Positions 55,382 to 64,000 of a stretch of 64,000 nt of DNA are shown piece by piece. The stretch is taken from the NCBI RefSeq assembly GCF_964355755.1, contig NC_092672.1, forward strand, positions 14,938,501-15,002,500, read 5' to 3'. This DNA comes from Antedon mediterranea (lineage: Eukaryota > Echinodermata > Crinoidea > Comatulida > Antedonidae). The notes under the pieces are model-generated. The model did no database searches, had not been told where the DNA came from, and worked only from the letters and a program-made list of their open reading frames with translations. The translations under genes were made by a program, and so were the position numbers. Numbering within the stretch: position 1 is the stretch's first letter; every line of letters starts with the position of its first letter.

Positions 55382-56149
55382 TTAACCATTATCTATTCTC
55401 CTTTGCCTGCCATCCTTCCCCGTACTTTCTCTTCCCCCACAACTGAATAACATAACTTGTTCGACTGTCAAAACCACGAGGAAAACACACATCGTACGCG
55501 ACGGTATCTGACCCGGGGTCACAACTGTCAATCAAATAACCATTATTTCGTGTTGCAGCTAAGAATTGCTCAACGATAACCGGTTAAACGGCGTTCTAAC
55601 ACCGATTTAAATTGGTGTTTTTAACTGGTGATTTTGCGCTGCCTTTTAACCGGTTACCATTTTTACCAAATTTGTCCTGTTTCTGCTGCCAAGAAAATTG
55701 AGTCAATTTATTCACACCAATTTTAATTTATTCACACCGGTTTTAACCGGTTATTTTTTATGCAACAGAAACAGGCCCATTGTATTGAAAGTGTATTTCA
55801 GAATAAAAAAAAGATTAAATAAATAAAATAGTTAAACACAAATTTGGAAATTAGGAGACCAGTCGATATTAACTGAGTGTGAAACATATAAATATATCTA
55901 GGTGTAATGATATCAAGAGGTGCAAATGACCAGCCATGTAGAAGATGTTATACAAAAATGTAACCAACTCGGGCTATATAAAAGCCATAATTGGTAATTA
56001 CCCTATGGCGAACAATTGCACTTCCATCAATAAATTATGGTAGTTTGGTACTTTGGGTTGGTAGCAAAAGTTATTGTGAAAGAATTGAAAGATTACAATT
56101 ACAAATGGCAAGGTTTATCCTTAAGGCCTTAAGCGAGCGAACTAGAAAC

Positions 56150-59100
56150 CTAACCCTCTAGTTAGATGTAATTGTTGTTGAATATTTGATATAAATTGTT
56201 AAGTTGTTCCATACTTTTGCAACTCCAACTTTGAACGATTATTTAATTTAATAGTCATAGTGGGGTATTATATATCTGTTATATAGAGGACATTGACAAA
56301 TTTAGATAGCCTTATATTTACAATTTACAATCCTGTGAGAAGTGACAATTTTAGAACATTGTGTATTTAAACAACAATTTATGTACACATATTTAAAAAA
56401 AATATTTAAAGAATTTAATTTTGAGTGGCGGCCATTTTGAAATCCAAGATGGCCGACAGATTATCGATTTACATAGTTAGGATTGTATAATGGGTACAGT
56501 AATACCATCAAAACGGACTTGTTCCATTCATAATTTGTATTATTGGTGATATTCTGATTTTTAATAGGGTTATTTGAATGTTGGCGGCCATCTTGAATTT
56601 GGTTCTTTAAATGTCTTTTGAAAAAATGGCAACATATTTTTTTTCATTCCTTATATTATCAAGATATGAAATAAAGTCAAAGTTTGCTTTTAACAAAAAA
56701 TATACACGATATTCATATAAACGACATACCAGCCTACACTTATAGGTCGCCCTTATGACTAGGCCTAGGGTAAGTAGTGATGCTGATTTCAAGATCTATT
56801 AATATTCTTTGAAAATAGAAAAGTATCAGCAGTAATATATTACAGCATTTTTATTAACAAAACATATTGAAATTAAACGTGCATTTCACTAATGAATGCA
56901 TTAAATATAGACGTATTCCATCGAGTTTTTAGCCATCTATTATTGTTGTTCTTTTGGCCCTCCATAGAAATGAAAATATTGAAAGTTGAGTATTCGTAAG
57001 AGTGTGCGAGAAACACGTCTGTAAAATCACCAATTTTTATTTATAAATAATACCAAGTATTTATTATTATAAAAACATGTGCCTACTATTTTCTTTTTCC
57101 GTTCTCAACCAATCATTTTAATATTTCAATAATAGGTACTTCAAACATTATATTTCATATTATTTGTGTCTTTGATTTAAAATATTGCATCAACCTACCG
57201 AAAAAACGAAGACAATTTTTGAAAGTTCATCAATTCTGTTCTAGACATCGTTGTTTGTTATTGTTGACAAGCTACCCTTGCATTTCACTTTTGAAACCAA
57301 TCTAATTGTCAATCACCTCAGGTTGTCACGGAAACTCCAATCAAAAAGCATCATACTTTTAGATGATCTCAAAAAATGGACGGTGATAAACTGCAAACCA
57401 ATCAAAGGGCGAGAATCCAAAATCGTTCAACCGTGAGACCATAGACTCTTTTCCCAGACATTTTTTTGGGTTAAGCAGCTGTAATCTATAAATTATAGTC
57501 GAGTTTCCAAAGTTGCATTCTGTCAGCCTTAGAACTACTGTATAGCTATCGCGATGAAACGTCTTCCTATTGATTATGTCCTCTAGGGAAATAGCCGGCT
57601 AGAGCCGCGGCGCGAAAACATTCATTATTGCAGAAATTTGAATTGGGAGAATATTTTATGAGTTGACCAGAGATTGACTGTCCTATTTAGAATTCAATTA
57701 TTCGGCTGCTTCTATTTTAAATCAATGTCGAAGGCTAGCCTGTGCAATTCTCAAAAATCTGAATGTGTGAACCATTTTAGAACCTTAAAATAGAACTTTT
57801 ACCCGGAACAATTAAAAATATAATTTAATTATAAATCTGATTGTAAGAATACATTGTGGTGTGTTAGAGACATTTATTTTCATACATCAGGATATTAACA
57901 GTTATGGGAATGTTACTGTATAACGCATTGTAATGCTAATTTGATGAGATTGTGCCTTCAGCTTGCTTCCTTATTGGTCATTGAATCACATTAATTTAGA
58001 TGATATAATGTGCACTGCTATGTGATTTTATTTATATTTTGTGTTTTTAGTAATGCAAATTCAATATATAGTTTAATGAAAAGTATTTTTGAATAAGCTA
58101 TTTTTAGTTTATTTGATCTAAAATGACCAGTTAAAGGATGCCTTAAATGGATATGAAAGGATTTTAAAATGTTCAAAAATGTAACATTAAACGACTATGT
58201 TAAAGATGTATTGTCCCTTAAAACACAAAAAATGAAAAAAAAAAAATTCTAAATTTAAATTGGCCATATCAAAGTAATATTAAAGTTATTCACTTTAAGT
58301 CGAAAATTTGAGGCAAAAACAACAAGTTTACGTAATTAACAGGTAAATTAATTTGATTACATTTCATCTGGAAAATCGTCAGGAGCGAAAGTAAACAAAG
58401 ATTTCAAACCACGAGTATGCATTATGCATGATGCTAATTTGGATTGTTTACAACTCGTCGCGGTTGAGAAGGTGTTTTCACACAGATCGCGAGGAAGTTT
58501 TATGATTATGCATACAGAGTAGCCAAACAAGCGCGTTGCATTATGAATATGTTTTGATTGAAAACTTTGACTGAAAGTCAAAATTTTTTTTTTTTCAACT
58601 AATTTTTGGTGAAAGTTAATCAACTATCATGATACTTCAAAATAACCCATTTGTTTGGGGAATTACTCAAAGGGACAATACATATTTAAATATAAAAATA
58701 TACTGTACCATGTATATAATATTATCTATTAGATATAATCTTAAAGGGGCAAACATAAAAATTAAAATGCAAGAACCAATTACTTAGATTCAGAAGGCAG
58801 AAAATGACCAGATTCCCACACAGGCCATTTGTAACACTAACTCAATAGACACAATTGATCATTTCTTATTTGGTAGTGAAAGTTTATCCTCAGTAAGAAC
58901 TTGTTTTAATAAGTTGAAAAGACAGACTTGTGTTCAATATTCAATATGAATACTATAAGAATATTTGTATTAATGGATCAACAGAATTGAAACATCACTT
59001 AATCACTATGATTTTTACCAAGATAAAATAATTGTTCTCAATTTTTTTTACAGTAATTGTATCATTTTTAATTAAAGCTACTGCGCATAGTAGGACAGAA

Positions 59101-60125
59101 ACATTATAAAACAATTCCACCCCTTATGACTTTATTTTTATATATTTTGTTGTTAATAAGTCCGTAGAATTTGACATATTGTAAATCCTTATTAAAGACA
59201 CTAGACCTGCGATTTTTGATAATGCATATATATAATTTTAAAAACATTAAACTAGGTCAAAATGACTTTTTTTTTAAATCTTTGATCAAACATTGAAATT
59301 CATAAAATCACTTGCAAGTCACAAATAGGAGGTGCACAAGTTCACGTAAATGTTGATATGTTGACAAAGTTAAATTACAACTCCCTGGTTAGGAACTGTT
59401 ATGTTTTAGAGAAATGCGATGCACAAAAATAAGAAAGAAGAATAATACAGATCTTCATGTGGTGAACTATGATGTAAAGATGAAAATCAGACTTTTTCAG
59501 TTTAATTGGCCATATGATGACCTCACAACATCCAATAAGCAAAAATGTTACAAGGATCCATATCTTCAATTAAACAGCTTCGATAATACATTTTAACCAG
59601 GAGGGTCACTTTTCATTTTGACAAACTATGACATATTGAAATTTACTGTAAGGATGAAAATAAATGACCCAGGTTATTCAAATTTTTAAACATGATGATG
59701 TCATCAAAATTAAATTATTTGTAACTCATGCGAAAGATAAGTGATTGAGCTAAAAGATATTAAAATCTTGAGGAAATTGAGGTACGTATAAGCGGAAATG
59801 CGCTCTATCAAATGTTATGATCTATGACGAAAGAGGCAAAAATCCTATATTTTACATTTATGTGGCCATACGATGACGTCACAACATCCGAAAGGTAAAA
59901 ATACTTGGTACATGATTTTGGTGATGAACTTTCAGGTCAGAGGTCAATGACCTTTTTTTTTTCACACAATTTTACCAATATCTTTATTTATGGCACAGTA
60001 TTTGATCAAAATGAATCTATTCTCTTTGAGTCATATTTTACAAAATATATGGGTCAAATTTCTTTTTTTTATTTAATAAATAACAAGTATTTTTTTGTAA
60101 CGTATGCTTGAATTTTTTTCAAACA
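56150..60125. other. No gene recognised; scattered repeats
   Basis: Contains inverted 'tggcggccat..tgaa' words (56425 and 56582), the diverged copy of 47440-47640 (56820-57060) and the repeat copies at 59470-59540 and 59660-59890. Small frames lack family motifs or splice context. Confidence 0.4.
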
Positions 60126-60129
60126 ACTT

Positions 60130-60540
60130 TTTAAAAAAGGCCTAACTATATGGAAGTGAATATCAAAAAGACATTTTAAATTTGCATTGCAATTAGAGCT
60201 TGTATATGTAAAATACTGATTTTACTTATTTTTGGGTAAAAATTAAAAAAAAATGTTATCTCGTAAACTACTTATAGTAGAATGATAAATCATAATGATA
60301 ATGTGTGTGTTCATTGTAATAGTAATAGTTTTTGTCATAAACCTATCATAAGTCATAAATTTAGAAAATACTGATTTTCATTTGTTTTTGGTTAAAAATT
60401 GCAACAAATGCTATCTCGTGAACTACTTGCCATAGAATGCTAAATCATACACTAAATGAAAGCCAATGATAATCTTTATATTAATTGTAATGGAGGTTTT
60501 TGTCATAAACCTACCATAAGTTATCATAACTTTAGAAAAT
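60130..60540. repeat. Two diverged tandem units of about 190 bp; third copy at 62660-62770
   Basis: The words 'atgctatctcgtgaactact', 'aatgctaaatcata' and 'gtttttgtcataaaccta' repeat. A third unit follows the LINE at 62660-62770, which indicates that the LINE inserted into this array. Confidence 0.6.
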
Positions 60541-60544
60541 AGGC

Positions 60545-62645
60545 ATGTCTGAGTGACATATCTATTTGGATGTCTCGAAATAAGTTCAAACGTAATTCTG
60601 ACAAGACCGAAATTGTAATCATCGGATCCGATATCTCTTTGTCCAAAATCAATATTCAATCCATTCGTATTGGAGATAGTGATTACAAACCTCCCGGTTA
60701 AAAATCTTGGGGTTATTTTTTATCGTAACATATCGATGAAACCTCAAGTGTCTAATATCGTAAAAATGTCAATGTTTCATCTCAAAATATAGCAAAAATC
60801 AGACCGTTTCTTACTGTCAAAGTGACGAAACATGAGGAAACTTTCCCTCTTACCAAATTTCCAACTTTTGAACCAGGTTTTGCCTGACCTTGATAGTGAC
60901 AGCCTTAATGACTTTACTCAGCATGTGACCCCATTAAATGCTAAATGGATTAAAGCATGTAAGCTATCTAGGTATTTCCTGTGAACTTTTTTACTGAACA
61001 TTAAAAAAAAGGCAGCAACCAAAACACTCAACAAAATAGAACTGAAACGAATATAAAGTAACAAAATCCAAATATTTATTCATTTATATAACAACATATT
61101 TATAATATATATATATAGGACGAAACGACTTCTCACGATCGGTATAGGCTTGGCCGGCCTTATTGCTAGGCTAAGGTCGATTGTAATTAAGTACTCAATC
61201 CATCATATCGTAGCCTACGAAAATCTAACGAAGATACATGGCAGTCCATACGTGGAACTCCTAGGCTAAATATCGGATTAACTGTAACAAAATGTGTTAA
61301 ATAAGGTTTTATTTACATACTCGAGCGAGTGACTTCCATGACATAATACCACTACTAGGCCTAGGCCCGGCCTAAAATATTCATTTTTTTTATATGAATG
61401 CTTCGCCTCATCTTGGCTTTCTTCGGCATTATTTTCAAAATACTGTACACATGTTTGATGGAAAGCCCACATCACACGTGTTTTGTCGCGACAATTGTTT
61501 TGTTTTTGTTTTTTGTACCTACGCTACAATAAAGTAGTAATGTATATACTGTAAACAAAATTAATTGTTCGATTTTATATTTTAATACATCTTAAATAAA
61601 GGCAAAGGTATTAAAAACTACATACAGTATTGTTTTTAAAGACATTTTATTATTAATATTAATACATGATAATTCAAAAACAAATCACTGTACCACGCTT
61701 GTAAAATATTCATACGCCAAGACCTCGTGTGTCGTCTCTCTGGCCGGCTCGATTTTCTCCACAGCCTGGAAATCGTGATTTTTCAACGAATTCTAACTTC
61801 GCGTAGAATTAATCAATTTTTACGATTTGAAATTGCTGATATATCACTTTTTCTTTTTATTCATGGTTAAACAAATGATATTACTATTATTTTATAGAAA
61901 AACACATTTTCAAACATTCAGTCACTTCATTTGACCATGAGAGAGTAATTTGATCGGACACATTTTCCCAGTGATTTATTGACACTTCGTAAGGTCGCGC
62001 GGCCTAGTCTTTTGATGTGTAATGCGATTAGATCGATTAGACTCAGGCAAAACCTGGTTTCAGTACCCGTCTAAAGCATCATTTGACGGGTAGAGTGGTA
62101 AGAGGGAAAGTTTCGGCATGCAGGCAGTAATATCATTGGTGTTATCGAGGCTAGATTACTGTAATGGGCTTCTTTATGGCCAGCCTGAGACTAAAAGTCT
62201 GAAAGTTACAACTGGTTCAAGATTAAGCATCACATATATAATATGCGCAGGAAGTATGACCATGTTACTCCATCAAACTGCACTGGTTACAAATAAAGAA
62301 ACGCATAGAGTACAAAATTCTCCTACTGACATATAAATGCCTTAATGGTCTGGCACCGGAGTACATTAGCGAATTGCTAAGCTACCAACACCGCAATTGT
62401 ATTTACAATCATCTAATGATAACCTAAGATTACATGTGCCTAGATCACGCCTAATACATACGGTGATCGTGCGTTTAGTGTCTGCGCTCCTTCCATATAT
62501 GGAACACTCTTCCGATTAAACATCAGGAAATCAAAATCTACAATCTTTTTTAAAAGGCATCTGAAATCATATTTATTCCAACAAATTTACAAGTGCTAGC
62601 GGTTCTGGCGTTGTGCCTTAGAACTTATCTTTTTGGAAAAAATTT
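60545..62645 (+). mobile_element. LINE fragment split by a TIR element
   Basis: Segment 60560-60820 reads WMSRNKFKRNSDKTEIVIIG, then INIQSIRIGDSDY and FHLRNIAKIRPFL-like sequence (RT thumb). The second part, 62117-62640, reads AVISLVLSRLDYCNGLLYGQPE and LNGLAPEYISELLS (C-terminal domain). Stops and shifts are frequent. The halves are joined if the element at 60837-62114 is removed. Confidence 0.75.
60837..62114. mobile_element. 1.28-kb TIR element inside the LINE
   Basis: Left GAAACTTTCCCTCTTACCA and a second block AACCAGGTTTTGCCTGA (60874-60890) recur inverted at the right (TCAGGCAAAACCTGGTT at 62044; TGGTAAGAGGGAAAGTTTC at 62096-62114). CATG lies on both sides within 2 bp and may be the target duplication. 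There is no transposase frame. Confidence 0.75.
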
Positions 62646-62785
62646 GGCGCATTATAAATACGAATTTTGGTTAAAATTTAAAACTACTTAAAAATGCCAA
62701 ATCATACATTAAATGAAAGCTAGTGACTGACAATGTTAATATTCATTGTAATGAAGGTTGTTGTCATAGAAAACATTTACTGTAG

Positions 62786-63940
62786 TCTAGTAGTAGAATA
62801 GTACTCTCATGTTTATTGTCTAGTAGTAGAATAGTACTCTCATGTTTATTGTCTAGTAGTAGAATAGTACTCTCATGTTTATTGTCTAGTAGTAGAATAG
62901 TACTCTCATGTTTATTGTCTAGTAGTAGTAGAATATTACTCTCATGTTTATTGTCTAGTAGTAGAATAGTACTCTCATGTTTATTGTCTAGTAGTAGAAT
63001 AGTACTCTCATGTTTATTGTCTAGTAGTAGAATAGTACTCTCATGTTTATTGTCTAGTAGTAGAATAGTACTCTCATGTTTATTGTCTAGTAGTAGAATA
63101 GTACTCTCATCTAGTAGTAGAATAGTACTCTCATGTTTATTGTCTATTAGTAGAATAGTACTCTCATGTTTATTGTCTAGTAGTAGAATAGTACTCTCAT
63201 GTTTATTGTCTAGTAGTAGAATAGTACTCTCATGTTTATTGTCTAGTAGTAGAATAGTACTCTCATGTTTATTGTCTAGTAGTAGAATAGTTCTCTCATG
63301 TTTATTGTCTAGTAGTAGAATAGTACTCTCGTGTTTATTGTCTAGTAGTAGAATAGTACTCTCGTGTTTATTGTCTAGTAGTAGAATAGTACTCTCGTGT
63401 TTATTGTCTAGTAGTAGAATAGTACTCTCATGTTTATTGTCTAGTAGTAGAATAGTACTCTCATGTTTATTGTCTAGTAGTAGAATAGTACTCTCATGTT
63501 TATTGTCTAGTAGTAGAATAGTACTCTCATGTTTATTGTCTAGTAGTAGAATAGTACTCTCATGTTTATTGTCTAGTAGTAGAATAGTTCTCTCATGTTT
63601 ATTGTCTAGTAGTAGAATAGTACTCTCATGTTTATTGTCTAGTAGTAGAATAGTACTCTCATGTTTATTGTCTAGTAGTAGAATAGTACTCTCATGTTTA
63701 TTGTCTAGTAGTAGAATAGTTCTCTCATGTTTATTGTCTAGTAGTAGAATAGTACTCTCATGTTTATTGTCTAGTAGTAGAATAGTTCTCTCATGTTTAT
63801 TGTCTAGTAGTAGAATAGTACTCTCATGTTTATTGTCTAGTAGTAGAATAGTACTCTCATGTTTATTGTCTAGTAGTAGAATAGTACTCTCATGTTTATT
63901 ACTGTAGTCTAGTAGTAGAAAAGTACTCTCATGTTTATTT
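62786..63940. repeat. 33-bp minisatellite, about 35 copies
   Basis: The unit is tctagtagtagaatagtact ctcatgtttattg. Variants include three consecutive CTCGTG units (about 63325-63400), scattered TAGTTCTC units, one unit with an extra TAG (62927) and one lacking 9 bp (63108). The length is a multiple of three and stop-free in two frames, giving 11-residue peptide repeats (NKHESTILLLD on minus; SSSRIVLSCLL on plus). These are not taken as genes. It follows the third unit of the 60130 array. Confidence 0.95.
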
Positions 63941-64000
63941 CTTATACAAATCGTACATTGTTTTCCATCTTCACTGTGATGTTTTCTAATTAGATGCATT

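Larger units (their letters stand above)
53175..55778. mobile_element. 2.6-kb PIF/Harbinger-like non-autonomous element
   Basis: The ends read GGGTCTGTTTCTGCTGCATAA and, from the right, GGGCCTGTTTCTGTTGCATA. ATT flanks both sides (53172-53174 and 55779-55781). Such GGGCCTGTTTC-like ends and a 3-bp duplication resemble PIF/Harbinger elements. AACCGGTTA words recur subterminally. No transposase frame is present. Another repeat seems nested inside (Helitron-like end at 55351-55381). Confidence 0.75.
52695..56145 (+). mobile_element. LINE reverse-transcriptase fragment split by a DNA transposon
   Basis: Before the insertion, frames read GGFRKGHTVGVKTM, YMAFLDFQKGFDSI, VTFGDNVTDEFSIEQGVGKGC and LLSPILF (RT fingers and palm). 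After it they read YLGVMISRGANDQ, INYGSLVLWVGSK and IERLQLQMARFILKA (thumb and C-terminal region). Stops and shifts are frequent. The two halves (52695-53171 and 55782-56145) are one copy interrupted by the element at 53175-55778. Confidence 0.75.

Noticed and set aside
58357-58623. 88-codon minus-strand frame
   Set aside because: No family motif, no splice sites and no neighbouring exons; it fits a chance frame.
62764-63999. 411-codon minus-strand and 363-codon plus-strand frames
   Set aside because: They are pure 33-bp minisatellite translation on both strands, without splice context, promoter or any non-repeat domain.

Overview
The window is animal (metazoan) nuclear DNA: AT-rich, with GT-AG introns, sparse multi-exon genes, and dense, nested transposable elements (non-LTR LINEs, a Penelope-like element, tRNA-derived SINE, MITEs, terminal-inverted-repeat DNA elements, Helitron-like ends) plus several minisatellites. 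The FET-family and rolling-stone-type genes and the scattered TAGGCCTA-type words suggest a marine invertebrate deuterostome, perhaps an echinoderm; the species is an inference.

Layout. 0-7.6 kb: repeat graveyard (hairpin MITE, tRNA-like gene on the minus strand, degraded Penelope-like copy, LINE reverse-transcriptase tail, a pair of inverted arms). 8.1-14.7 kb: an intronless, broken protein-kinase sequence split by a 5.8-kb element with long inverted arms and a 3-bp target duplication. The centre of that element is a minus-strand Penelope-like retroelement whose ends carry hammerhead-ribozyme-like cores in inverted orientation. 15.5-16 kb: LINE tail with a 167-bp MITE inside it.

17.6-33.0 kb (+): a complete 15-exon FET-family RNA-binding protein gene (FUS/EWSR1/TAF15 type, 535 aa). 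It encodes a SYGQ prion-like N terminus, RGG boxes, an RRM, a RanBP2 zinc finger and a C-terminal PY nuclear localisation signal. Its introns hold a LINE tail, several inverted-repeat elements, a Tc1/mariner-like element with its empty site preserved next door, and a Helitron-like terminus just before the exon 3 acceptor. 36.5-38.6 kb (+): a complete 3-exon gene for a rolling-stone-like multi-pass membrane protein (330 aa). The two genes are in tandem but nothing shows that they are functionally linked.

39-64 kb: no confident host gene. It holds a foldback element with a nested MITE, several inverted-repeat elements, minisatellites (50-bp, about 119-bp higher order, 33-bp), a 2.6-kb degenerate LINE on the minus strand, a LINE fragment split by a Harbinger-like element (3-bp ATT duplication), and a LINE split by another inverted-repeat element. 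A possible signal-peptide exon lies at 45.85 kb. The most unusual features are the hammerhead-bearing Penelope-like element inside the long-inverted-repeat element, the nested insertions that can be ordered in time, and the in-frame exon modularity of the FET gene.
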